DNA of 64,000 nucleotides, from NCBI GenBank assembly GCA_012295275.1, contig CM022677.1:6891814-6955813 (forward strand), read 5' to 3'. Both the position numbers and the translations under genes were made by a program. How positions within the stretch are numbered: the first letter of the stretch is position 1; each line of letters opens with the position of its first letter. This document shows, piece after piece, positions 1 through 11,473 of this stretch. The notes below the pieces were generated by a model, which saw only the letters and a list, made by a program, of their open reading frames with translations, was not told the DNA's origin and ran no database searches. This DNA comes from Chrysomallon squamiferum (taxonomy: Eukaryota; Mollusca; Gastropoda; Neomphalida; Peltospiridae).

Positions 1-61
1 ATGAAAATAACCTGAGATTCAGGTACGAAACGTTCGTTTTGTTAAAATAACGTGGTATTTT

Positions 62-421
62 ACTAATTCTAAATCGTGTAATAAAAAGGTGTAATTTTAC
101 TGTACGTGAACCTTAAACGTTATATACACTACTCAAAATATTGATAATCACAGATAATCTACTAAATATAACTGACAATTATAAATTATAATTTTACATG
201 GCGTTAAGAAAATAAGCTCTTAATTACCTGTAAAAAGAAGAAGGTGAGAATTAATTACCTGAAAAATAGAAAAAGGTGAGAATTAATTGCTGGTTGAGCG
301 GTGATATTTACAGTCAAGAATGTTGAGAAATGATAATCTCATATTTTGTTAATATCGTACAGGTTATATATAAAAATCTCGGAGTTAATTCCCTTGAATC
401 ACGATAGTGTGTACTGATTAG
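62..421 (+). repeat. Interspersed repeat, inverted partner of 28449-28785
   Basis: The reverse complement of 28449-28785 aligns along this whole segment with scattered substitutions and small indels. Shared blocks include CTAATTCTAAATCG at one end, ACATGGCGTTA in the middle, GAGAATTAATTGCTGGTTGA, and ATCACGATAGT near the other end. No ORF is present. It contains GAGTTAATTCCCTT, close to the end motif found at 39.6, 57.2 and 58.9 kb. It is probably a non-autonomous transposon copy, but target duplications were not established. Confidence 0.7.
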
Positions 422-540
422 CTGAGAACAAGCAAGATGAACATGTTATTTTATTACGCGAAATTTAATGTTTTTATTACATTCATTAAAAGGTTTCCGT
501 CCAGTTTAAAACTAAATACTTCTTTATTAAAAAAAAAGAG

Positions 541-544
<4 letters not shown>

Positions 545-596
<52 letters not shown>
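545..596. repeat. (ATA)n microsatellite
   Basis: An uninterrupted ATA trinucleotide array of about 17 units. Confidence 0.95.
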
Positions 597-1526
597 CTAA
601 AGGAGAAATCGTGAACATTTAAGAAGCATGATTTTTAACTAAAGAGTATCGCTATTTACACTGACCATTTAACCATCGATATCAAATTAAGAACCAGTTT
701 TTATCACGTTTTAATATAGGATATTAAAATTAGATTAATTAGAGATTATCGGTCCTATTATTGAATAATTATGGAATTTCATTCGGGATTATCTCACTTT
801 ACTCAATGTAAAAAAAAAAAGATGAAAGGGAAAGAAAAAAATCTCACTGAAAAGTGCACATTTAATTGTCAGTAATATGAAAACAATAGTAAATACAATC
901 TTCATCTATCACTTCACATGTATTCATGTTAATAATAAAATATAACATGAAAGACCATCATTATACTGTGAGAAGGACGCTAATTTGGAAAATAAAATAA
1001 AAATATCTGTTTTTCAAGATGTGTTGTATAGCTAATAAGATTAACGAAGAAATCCTAATTTTCATTGATAACAGTACATGGCATATTAAAAATAAAATTT
1101 TAATGACATGAGTATAATTAATATTCAGATGTGGAGTGGAGATATAAAGCTTCTATCTTACTTTAACTTTAGAAAATTATTCAAATTTTGAAATGATCAA
1201 AATATAACGTTAATGTCGTTTATAATAAAACACACACAAGGTTAAAAACGCAACAACATTCTGGCTTTTTCCTGACACTGTAGAAACTGATAAAGTTCCT
1301 CACTTATTACAATCAATCATTAATCATTCTGCAATCGTAACGCGAACAAATCTCTTACAATACATTTTGAAAAAGGTTCAATTTTTTGTTTGTTTTTAGC
1401 CTGCCATTTTACATTTTTTTCAAAAGTATTACTTCCTTTCCTGTCAGAGTATGAAGACTTTCACTAAAAAATAAACATAATAAAAAGAAATATTAAGAAA
1501 CTGAAACAAACGCTGGTACTAAACAA

Positions 1527-1614
1527 ACGTAATTTCCGCTCAGTCTCAGTTTATTCATATGAACAGCATTGCTGGCAGTAAACAGTAACGTAATTTCCGC
1601 TCAGTCTCAGTTTC
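1527..1614. repeat. 27-base direct repeat, two copies
   Basis: A 27-base block beginning ACGTAATTTCCGCTCAGTCT occurs at 1527-1553 and again at 1588-1614, separated by unrelated sequence. It is less AT-rich than its surroundings. Function unknown. Confidence 0.8.
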
Positions 1615-1889
1615 TCTTCAGAAAGCTACGCTCACACAAATCAAATATATTTACGTAATTAATTATATGAATGTAAATTGTTACGATTCCATATTCTCTC
1701 TCATTCTCCTGCTAATCTGTATATAATTTGTAGGCAATAAAATAAAACATAACTGCCCCACGAACACTATCTAGAATAAATAAATAAGTACATAAAAACT
1801 AAAATAAAATAAAAATTGTATTCGTTGAAACCTAGTCATATAGGCGTGGTGACTTTTTTGGTTTGTTTTTTGTTTTTGTTTTAAATTAT

Positions 1890-1900
1890 TGTTTATTATT

Positions 1901-1974
<74 letters not shown>

Positions 1975-1994
1975 GATTTTTTTTTTTTTTTTTT
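1890..1994. repeat. (ATT)n microsatellite with poly-T tail
   Basis: A nearly perfect ATT array followed by an 18-base T run. Confidence 0.95.
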
Positions 1995-3567
1995 AGGAAA
2001 AGGTTAGTGTTAATTACAGGTTGACGATGATATTTAACTTTACTTATACTTGGTGTCTAATTAGGTTGAATTCTATTATTTTAGGTGCAGCGGAGATTTC
2101 AAACTTTTTTCTCCGAGGAGATGTCAATTAGCAATTAAATAATATATATAATAGAAATATAGAAATATATTCTGTAGGTACAAATACATTATGATGTCAA
2201 TATTCCAGGCAAAACAATCCTGCGGTATTAAAATTAGCGCCGTACAAACAAAGAAAATATCACATTATTATCTTTTTAACAATCTAAATTTGTCGTATAA
2301 ATCTGGGGTCTCATCAGAAAGAAAAAAGCGTAACTTTTTCTTTCTTTCAGTTTTTTTTTTCCTTCTCGAGTTCATTTCATACAAATAAGCTGAGACTTGT
2401 TTTAGAGATGGCACAACCAAAGCTTGCGGGGTCTGACAAAAAGGAAATATTTTATTACGACATAACGTATTATTTTAATAGGATGAACACTTTTCTGCAG
2501 ATTTACATAAGGCGAGGTTAATATCACCTCTCAACCGCCGTAAAATACAATGAAAAGTATTTGGATAACTTTGAACTTTTCTCTTTTTTCTAATTAACAA
2601 TATTACAGTTATTCACGTGTAATTCTATTAACTACAGCATAAATTAAATTGATAAATTCAGGTGATCGGCCATACAAAGATATTTCTCTGCCACAAAAAG
2701 CCTACTCGAATAATGATAAATAAATAAATTACCTGTGTGGAAAATAAACAAATGCTTATCACGTTACTGTTTAATTATTTAAGGTGGCTTTCTTATAAAT
2801 ATCTGAAGAAAACCTGAGCTGCTTCAACTTTGTTAATCTTTCATTGTTTAGTCTAAGGTGATTAGGGCTGATTAAAGAAAAAACAGTTTCAGTTATAAAT
2901 AACGTTGTTACATTTTATTTTATTTTTAATGTGTAACATGCATGCATTTTAAAAATGAAAATAGCTGGTTTTTCTTTTATCATTCTCAATTTATTCCTTT
3001 TTAGAGACAGATTTATTTATTTATTTTCTTTCTTTCTTGTATTATATATGTTTAAATATTTTTTGCCCAGTAAATTAATTTTCTATGATTTAAAAAATGT
3101 ATTAATATTTTACACTAAACGAGTGAGTTGTTACTAATGTTATTGTGTACTTCTCATTATTCTTTTTTTAAATTATTCTTTATTTATTTATTTCTTTATT
3201 TATTTTCTTTAAATGACTGATGTATGGTATTGATGGTTATTGATTTCAATGGATGGACAAGATAAAAGAAAAGTAGACAGATTATATAACTGTTAGTTAG
3301 ATTGATTATGTTGATAAACTGAGAAAATGTATAGATAGACATACATATGGAGATGTATGTAGATAGGTGATATGCATAACAAAATGAATGTGTGTGTGCG
3401 TGTGTTTGTGAGTGTGTGCCAGTGATAAGGATGGCTAAATATGGGAATTGTAAATGGACAGTATCACAGAAAGATAGATATAGAAAGTAGTTATAATTAT
3501 TTAGGGAGATAGTCAGGAAGATGAATAGGTGATTCATGGATGGTTATTGATGGAATGTAATGTAGAT

Positions 3568-3569
<2 letters not shown>

Positions 3570-3637
<68 letters not shown>
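3570..3637. repeat. (TA)n microsatellite
   Basis: A perfect TA array of about 34 units inside GATA/GACA-like sequence. Confidence 0.95.
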
Positions 3638-3639
<2 letters not shown>

Positions 3640-4499
3640 AGGATAGACAGAGAGATTATATAGAAAGCTAAACATAGGCAGGCCAGTAGGTTCAATAGAT
3701 AGACAGAAGGATAGGTGTCAAGCAAGATAGGTAATAGTTTCAATAAATACATAAATAAATACATGACAACCCTTTATAAACATTTTCTGAGGCGAAGACA
3801 ATATAAAAATATACTAATTTTGTCATTCAGCTGTATCATAATAATAATTTTACATGCGACTGCGTTGACAGCTGGAAAATTACGAATGATACCGAACACA
3901 TCTTTATAACTACCGAAGCATGGTGGACCATGCTGACATAAATCCACTTATAAGATAATAAACAAAACTGGAGCACATTTTAGAACTGCGATGTAGCAAG
4001 ATTCTGGTGTACACTCTGTATTTCTCAATACTCGGGTTTTCTGTATGAGTAAATATCATCGTTGTTATCACTTACAGTTACCCATATCAACTGTAGTAAA
4101 ATTTCACGTGTAAATCGCACCATTCTTTTCGCTGAATATACATTTATATGTATGAGGTTTTTTTTGTTTGTTTTAAAATAAAATAAAAATAAAATGCAAT
4201 GGTATTAATTTAAAAAAGGACATTATCGATATATATACATATATATATAATGAACACGTAAAAGAAAGCACATAAATTTATTTCTCAATTTTTAAAGAAA
4301 AATAATACCCCCTCCTCTAGCTCTGACTTCTTTACAGTTTGCTGGTTTTGTTACGCATAATTATCACCTATAAACAAACACACGTAGTCCTATGGGCAGA
4401 ACATTTTGTGAGAAGGTTATAAAGTAAGCAGACGTACTACCCACAAGAATATTTAAAATTTTACTAATCTCAGTTATATCTTGTAAAGGCTATTCCTCA

Positions 4500-4715
4500 A
4501 ACTTTCGGAGCGGGCGCATCCTACATCAAAATATATTATTATTATCTTAATTAATGTTGCCATCGTTTCGTCGTAAAGTGGTTGTTCCTAATGTTCTAGG
4601 TGTATTTATCATTATTCTTTGGGTTTTTTTAAAACTATTATTCATATCTCTTTAGTGTTCAAATCGTATACTAAAATGTATTATTACTTTTTTAACGGCG
4701 TTGTTCCTAGCTTTG
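4500..4715 (+). repeat. Tandem repeat (about 135-base unit), locus 1
   Basis: About one and a half degenerate units with the landmarks GGGCGCATCCT, AAAATATATTATTATTAT, TTGCCATCGT, TTGTTCCTAATGTTCTAG and ATCATTATTCTTT. The same landmarks in the same order recur in the array at 29280-29620. The right side ends where the Ty3-type retroelement remnant begins. Confidence 0.65.
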
Positions 4716-6465
4716 TTGACTTCCAAAGGGACTGAAGATTATCTTCTCCCAGACAAGCCTGAATTAGCCTTGAAAAAGTAGCTGGTGCATTACACAAACC
4801 CATGTGCATCGTGATGTATTCAAAAAGACCCGATGAACCAGTCGAAATACAGTCTTGGAAATGTCTTCCTCTTCCATGGCACACTGAAGAAATTCATGTG
4901 CTAGATCGATGGAAGAAAAATACTTGGCCCCTTTCATCTGAGGTGGTAATTTTATATTTAATGATGCTACAGTATCCTAGATCATGATCACCTTTACTAA
5001 AACATCATCCTCTGTACAGGTTAAGTCATCCCCAATATCCAGCTGGTCAAAAATGAAATCATCGCTGGAAACCTTTCCAACAATAGAATCACAGCTCTGC
5101 AATTCTACAATGAATGGCTCACGTGCAGATGTTGAATTATTGTGTCAGTGCTCAACTCTGGTGCGTGGCTGTAAATAAACGTCCTCCTGACTGAAATTCG
5201 TGATTTTAACACGCGTCAATCCATTTGCCACTATAACCAACTTTGTGCTCACAATAACATACTTTGGCAAATTGCCATCTGCCTCTGAAAGACCAAATAA
5301 AACAACAGTTCTATGAATGCCTCCAGGGAACAATCTGCCCAGATCCAGCTGGGATTCGAACAGGTTTCTTACCAGCAACCCGGACGTACCCAAGTATATT
5401 CTCAGAGCTACCAGTATTAGACGTTCCAGATGCTGAAATCTTCTGACAATACAGAGCCAAAACCGTCATCAATTTTTTCTTAACCGCCTATTACTCCAGG
5501 TAAACGGTGTTTCCTCAGATTATTGGGAGAATCTTGTAAATCGTTTACCACCAAAAAAAAATAAAAAATCTGTTGTACCTAAAATATGCAGATCAATTTC
5601 AATGTAGCCTTTAAATGAAATGCTGTGACCACTTGCTGCCGAAACATTAACAAAAGGAGACAAATCAAACATTTCTCAAACTTTGTCTTTAAAATGATTG
5701 TTGCAAAATGTTTCGGTTATGGTAGAAACTTCAGCACCGGTATCTAAGCGACATCTTACATTTAAATTAAACATTTTAATATTAGGCTGCGGACATCTGC
5801 CGATAGCTTTCTGAAGGACCAAGTCAGTTTTCAGAATTTCACAGCAGGCCCTAATCGTTTAAATGCTGCGACCATTGCCATCACGTTGCCTGGGAGAAGT
5901 ATCTTTGAAGATGGCCCATACGACCACATTTGAAGCAGGCACCACTTCCTCCCTGGCTATTAGTGAAATCTGAATCATATTTTGGAGAGGAATGCCTTTG
6001 ATTAGTTTGAAAATGGTTGAGAGTCAGGAACACTAGCTGGAGTTCTTGTTACTGAATGACAAAAAGTCTCAGCAAATGCAGGACAGCTTCCTTCTGCTCT
6101 TGCAGAGCTCTCTCATATGCCCTTCCAACATATGTTCCTGTCCAAATTACAGGAAGAAATGTTTACCAATGGTAATAACATCCACTAAACGTAATATTAA
6201 CATTAATACTGACATCCTAATAAACATGGTATTATTACTATTTTATTCAGTATTCATGTGAGAAAAAAAAAATGTTTTTGGATCAGTTTGGAATCATGTA
6301 CATCAGGTATCGCTCTTCAGTTAGGAATCTTGTGTCATCAAACATGTAGTCTCGCATAATCATCAACATCAAATCTTCTGTAGGCCTGGTCATGTGAGGG
6401 TACTGGTTGTCTTTCACCTATTTCTAAATATCAGTTTAATCGTTATAGTCACTTGTGACACCAAA
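4716..6465 (-). mobile_element. Ty3-type LTR retrotransposon internal region, degenerate
   Basis: Read on the minus strand, retroelement pieces appear in the order expected for gag-pol. There is a zinc knuckle near 5885-5944 reading CFKCGRMGHLQRYF, in which the last cysteine is replaced by F. An aspartic protease active site reading CRLDTGAEVST lies at 5719-5751. A protease-RT linker ORF occupies 5145-5393. A reverse transcriptase fragment at 4740-4884 contains GLFEYITMHMGLCNAPATF, the motif region of Ty3-type RTs. The frames are broken between pieces, most of gag is missing, and nothing is seen after mid-RT (no RNase H or integrase), so the element is 3'-truncated and dead. An LTR and primer-binding site lie directly upstream. 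Confidence 0.85.
6448..6463 (-). other. Retrotransposon primer-binding site
   Basis: Immediately inside the LTR the minus strand reads TGGTGTCACAAGTGAC. It begins with TGG, the complement of the CCA tail of tRNAs, two bases after the LTR end. This is the expected place and form of a tRNA primer-binding site. The priming tRNA was not identified. Confidence 0.65.
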
Positions 6466-6800
6466 TGTAACGGAGGGTGGAAGCAAGCGGTTCTCTTAGC
6501 TAACTGTCTAAGGAATAAACAAACAAGATGGGGTTTCCAATTAAAGGGCTTTAATGCTAAGTAATTCCTGATATAGCAATGTTAACATTTACAACATAGT
6601 AACAATGGCGTCTCCAAGGAGGACAAAAATTCCAGGCAGCAATTACCATACATGGTCATGTCACATGAAAGTTCCCAATAGGAGACAGAGACATCTTAAT
6701 CTATCTCGCTAGCACTTACTCCCCACTAATTACTTTAACACATTACATAATCTGACCTTTACAGAATAGGAAGCAAAGGCTATTATTTCTCCATTCTACA
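6466..6800 (-). mobile_element. 5' LTR of the Ty3-type element
   Basis: On the minus strand this 335-base segment starts TGTAGAATGG and ends CCTCCGTTACA, so it has the TG...CA ends of an LTR. It is markedly less AT-rich than its surroundings and is followed by a primer-binding site and gag-pol remnants. No second LTR was found to the left, consistent with a 3'-truncated insertion. Confidence 0.75.
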
Positions 6801-7052
6801 CACTTCCCTACTTAAAATGTTGCCATCCTCAGCAACATAAAACATTTAATTATAATTTTAAGTGATATAATAAAATCTCTAATAATTTATCTCTATGAAC
6901 AACGCCATTATGACGCCAACCACCAGGTTAAGGTAATATTCCACATAGAATTTTATAATTAATTATAGGTGTAATAGTTATATCTTTGATTTTATTATGA
7001 GAAGTCTAAAATATTGAAAAATATTTAATAATGTATTAATTATATATATATG

Positions 7053-7056
7053 TAGA

Positions 7057-7140
<84 letters not shown>
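7053..7140. repeat. (GA)n microsatellite
   Basis: GA dinucleotide array with one early interruption. It creates false SLSLSL open frames on the other strand. Confidence 0.95.
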
Positions 7141-7142
<2 letters not shown>

Positions 7143-7930
7143 ATACATAGAAGCATTTTATAGATAGATAGAAAGTCAGAGAGACAGCCAGCTAGATTGA
7201 TACACTGAAACACAGAGCAGATAGACACACACACACACACACAGCTATTTATAACAGAACTGGACTTTTGAAACCATTCCAAATTGGTCACATTTAAAAA
7301 TGTATTTAAAAATGACAGTACATTTTGGAATAAATGATGAAATATTTTTAATATTTGATATGCAGAATTGTCAAAAGAAATTACCTTGAAAGACTGAGTA
7401 TATTGAAATGTTTTGTGTATTCTTAGCTTTTAAGAATTATTTTACTGTTAATATGTAATTGATAATCCAAACAAACAGCTTTCTGTCCACTGGTATATCC
7501 CCTATGTCCATCCAGCATAATGCTTTCTCTAAAATGTCCCTGTTTGTATATCTTCCTGTGTGTGTGTCTGCTGTCTGTCTTTCAATAGACAGATACACAC
7601 ACAAACACATCTATCTACCTACGTATGGTTGAATAAATGTTATCTCTGTTTCTTTACCTCTCCATCTCTCAATCAGTCAGTCAGGCAATGTGGGACTGAC
7701 TGTCTCTCTGTCATTCTATCTACCTATCACTCTATCTGTCAAATTACATATCACTCATAATTTATCCAAAACTATAGTTGAAATTTTTTGGGAGAATGCA
7801 AGATTTTCACTTATATTAATTTGCACACAACAGTTTTTATTCATCTATTTCTCTATCAGTCTATCTCTAATGTTCTAAATCTGTCTTTCTAGCTTTCAAT
7901 CTACAAATCAATTTACTGTTGGCCAGTGTG

Positions 7931-8200
7931 TCTCTTTATCTATCTATAAAACACTTGCACAAACATAATTCTCTCTAATTAACATACTCATTACAATCTC
8001 TTTATCTATCTATAAAACACATACATAAACATAATTCTCTCTAATTCACATACTCATTACAATCTCTTTATCTAGCTATAAACACACACACACAAACATA
8101 ATTCTCTCTAATTCACATACTCATTACAATCTCTTTATCTATCTATAAAACACATACACAAACATAACACACTCTAATTAACATACTCCCATCCTATCTC
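7931..8200. repeat. Minisatellite, four copies of a ~66-base unit
   Basis: Four head-to-tail units each begin TCTCTTTATCTATCTATAAA (or a close variant) and continue through CATAATTCTCTCTAATT and ACATACTCATTACAA. The last unit is divergent. It lies within a broader CT/GATA-rich simple-sequence region from about 7550 to 8550. Confidence 0.9.
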
Positions 8201-8540
8201 ACTAAAACATTAACATACTAACACTTTCTTCCTTATACACATATCAGCATAGATCTCCACATATATCCGTATCTATCTGTATGCCTGTCATCTACATCTC
8301 TTCCTCTCTGTCAATCTCTCTCACTAATTGTATATCCCTCTCATTATACATATCTCTGTTTGTCAGTCTATCAAACTTCAAGTCCATCTTTTCATCTATC
8401 TCTCTCTCAAAAATACATACACACTATTGCACACACATTATGCATATATACCCATTTTCTCTCAACAATAAAAAATTCATATTCACAAGTTACTTATGCA
8501 TACACATGTACATATCATATGTAACACACTTAGCTAGATG

Positions 8541-9573
8541 AATGTAGGAGGGAGACAGGCAAATACAGAAGGATGAAATTGTCTTTGTCCTCCCAGTATT
8601 GGTCAATTTATTTTGACAATACTTTTAAAGAATTTCATTCACTTTGTGTGAACAGTGTCAGTGTATATTAAAACAGTCACATTTTGATGGATTGTTCTCA
8701 TTTACAATCATTTAAACATCAGCTTTTTCAAAATATGATCTTATCTTGATCCTTTTATCACTTTATTTTATGTATATAATGAACTGCTTCTAAGTAGTTC
8801 TCAGTAGACATGGATTTCACTCAACATGCAGTGTTGTTTATGCACATCAGGATCAACAGAACTCAGTGAAAATTTACATGAAGCTTTTAATAAAGATCAG
8901 TAACTCACTGTACATCATATTGAAACTTAGAATATTTATTTGTCAAAATAAATAAACAATTTTTTTAATCGTTTTCTATTAATGGTTTACACTTTGTAAA
9001 ATGTAAATATTTGTCATTTTATTTTAAAGAGTAATTAGTGATATTTAGAGGTTGTTAAATGTACAAACAGAGAGAGTGATTATGTGAAATACTGATTTGT
9101 CTTCTCAAACATCTTATAAAGTAAACACACAACACTCTATGCTGTCACACAGTTAGAACAAAATGTTTTATTTATCAATATATCATCCTGTAATTAACCA
9201 CATTTCTGCTCATCCAACTACACGTCCTTCAATTCATTTATTCTTTCATTCATCCAGCATTTATCACATTCAGCAAGTTATTCTATTTGGATATTATGTG
9301 AATGTATCATCCCTCCCTATCTCTAACCAGGCTAACCATTTTACTTTATCCATTCGTATCTCTTATTCATCCATCTTTCAGTCCTATACTTCCACACGTA
9401 TACATGAATCCAGTGATTAATCTAAGCACAAACAATTAAACATTTTTTCACAACAATCACATCAAGCTGAAACGTCCAGTTTATCACAAATGTTGTAATC
9501 CTGTGACTGAAACAGTCTCTCCTGCACACATCCAGTCTGATTATTTATATAAAAAAAAAATAAATAAATAAAA

Positions 9574-9605
<32 letters not shown>

Positions 9606-10357
9606 ATCTACCCTAATCAACAACTCCACCCAGTGTCTCAGAGGAACACCCTGTCATAACTGCTCACCATCATTACATACACACACACAAACACGCACAC
9701 ACACAATGCACAAAACACACATTATACATATATACATACACACATAATATTACAGGCACCACATACACACACACACGTGCACACACATATATACTGGATA
9801 GGCTACAAACATAAACAGTCTCACAGACAGATTATATACATAAATATACATGCATGTGCACATGAACAAAAATGTACACATACCCCAGTTTCATACATAT
9901 AGTCATAAAAAAACACATTCCCATATGTACTATTACTGTAATATACATGCACATAATTTTAAATATATTTACATTGATTATCCCAGCAAACCCTTCATTT
10001 TCCCCTCATTTAAAGAATAAAGTAATTATATGATTAAAAAATTTAACACCTCTATGCACTATCACATTAATTTTAGCTTATTTTGAAAAGTGGCATTCCA
10101 CAGCAGTGATGAATCTCTATTCCTCTTTCAGCGATAAAAATTAGAATAACCAGACACACCTCAGTGATAAAAACAGAGCAAGCTGCTATGAAGTACAATG
10201 TGTACACTGGATGTTCTGATCACATTGACAATGCAGTCTCTTGGAGATCACTGAGTTTTTGAAATTCAAATTAGATTTCAGACAGATTTTGTCTTGAAAG
10301 TGTTGAGCTTTCTCTGGACAGGGAAGATTCTGATGTAATAGCATTCTGGTGCTCTAG
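8541..10357. other. AT-rich DNA, no gene seen
   Basis: No exon or ORF of normal composition was found. It contains an AAAT array and CA-rich simple sequence (about 9670-9800). The part nearest 10358 could be 3' untranslated sequence of the coiled-coil gene on the minus strand. Confidence 0.55.
9549..9603. repeat. (AAAT)n microsatellite
   Basis: AAAT/AAATA array of about 13 units. Confidence 0.9.
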
Positions 10358-10438
10358 TTAACCTTTTCTGAAAATGTGTCTTACAACATTTTCAACTGAA
10401 GTGCTGGCTGAGGCAGCTTGAATCTGCTGTCTAGGATC
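10358..10438 (-). CDS. Alternative terminal exon of the coiled-coil gene
   Basis: The minus strand has an acceptor ending TTGTTGTAG, then 26 codons beginning DPRQQIQAASASTSVENVVR and a TAA stop. The exon begins in phase 0. It is therefore compatible with the phase-0 donor of the exon at 12451-12558, in parallel with the other terminal exon at 11474-11533. Which end is used, or whether both are, cannot be settled from sequence alone. A pseudo-exon remains possible because it is only 81 bases. Confidence 0.4.
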   Translation of the reverse strand, partial: DPRQQIQAASASTSVENVVRHIFRKG

Positions 10439-11473
10439 CTACAACAATATATAATACTCATTAATAAACTAATCATAAAATAAAGTGCAAGTAGTATTTT
10501 TGTTGTCAGCTCTAACTGCATTTCACTGTCTTAGCAAGAAGAGTTTTATTTTTTCCACACAATGTTAATAATAAAAATAATTTATTAAATTTTTTTATAT
10601 TCTTAATTTCAATCAGTTTAATATTATTTTTTAACTTTGATATAAAAGGATTAAAATAGCAATACATCAGTCAAAGAGATTATGAAAAAACATATTTTAA
10701 TATATTTGAATAATTCTGTAACTTGATACACTTTGTTATTTACATTGTGTTTAGTCCAGTTTAAGATGACTGCTAGGAATATTAAGAAAATAAACATTTT
10801 AAACTATATAGCTATTACATTACACAATACAGATTCTACTTGAAATACTAACATACTAACAAATTATTTAATTAATTAAAATATTTAATTATAACATTCT
10901 TTCCTTCCACTTGTTGTGACGAAATGTTCTGGCCAAATCATTCTGTTATTTCATTCTGTCATTGTCTTTCATTATTTTCTTCAGCTCTTCGTTAATCACC
11001 TGAGATCTAGTGGGTGTGGTATTTCTTAACTTTAACTTTTTGGACAATATAAACTACTCCTAGGAAAACCATACTTAAAATAACCAATAAAATTCCATTT
11101 TAATTAACACACTGTACTACTTTGCATTTGAAACTAAATTATACCTTAAAATTAACATATCTAAATTTAAAGGCTGAAAGTCTTACCTGCTGTCTTACTC
11201 TGGTATTTATTATTTGCTATCACAATTTTAAAACTGTAGTGTCTTATGACAGAAGATGAATCTGTTTCTTCTTTGTCACCACAGTTCAAGGTTATGGTGC
11301 TGCTCCCTTGTCTCATATCCTGAACAGTTCTTTGATGATAGATTGTGTGTATTCCAGTGTGTTGAACTGCTGCAGGTTTGCATTATGATCCAGTCCAGAC
11401 TGACACCTCTGATGGGCAGGACAGGGTACAGTATGGCGGAAGTTTACTGACATCAGACACTGACTGATTCAAG

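Larger units (their letters stand above)
422..4490. other. AT-rich intergenic DNA, no gene seen
   Basis: This stretch is AT-rich, with homopolymers, ATT/ATA arrays and GATA-type runs. I found no exon with convincing splice borders and no long ORF of normal composition. The short open frames here are made of low-complexity sequence. Confidence 0.6.
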
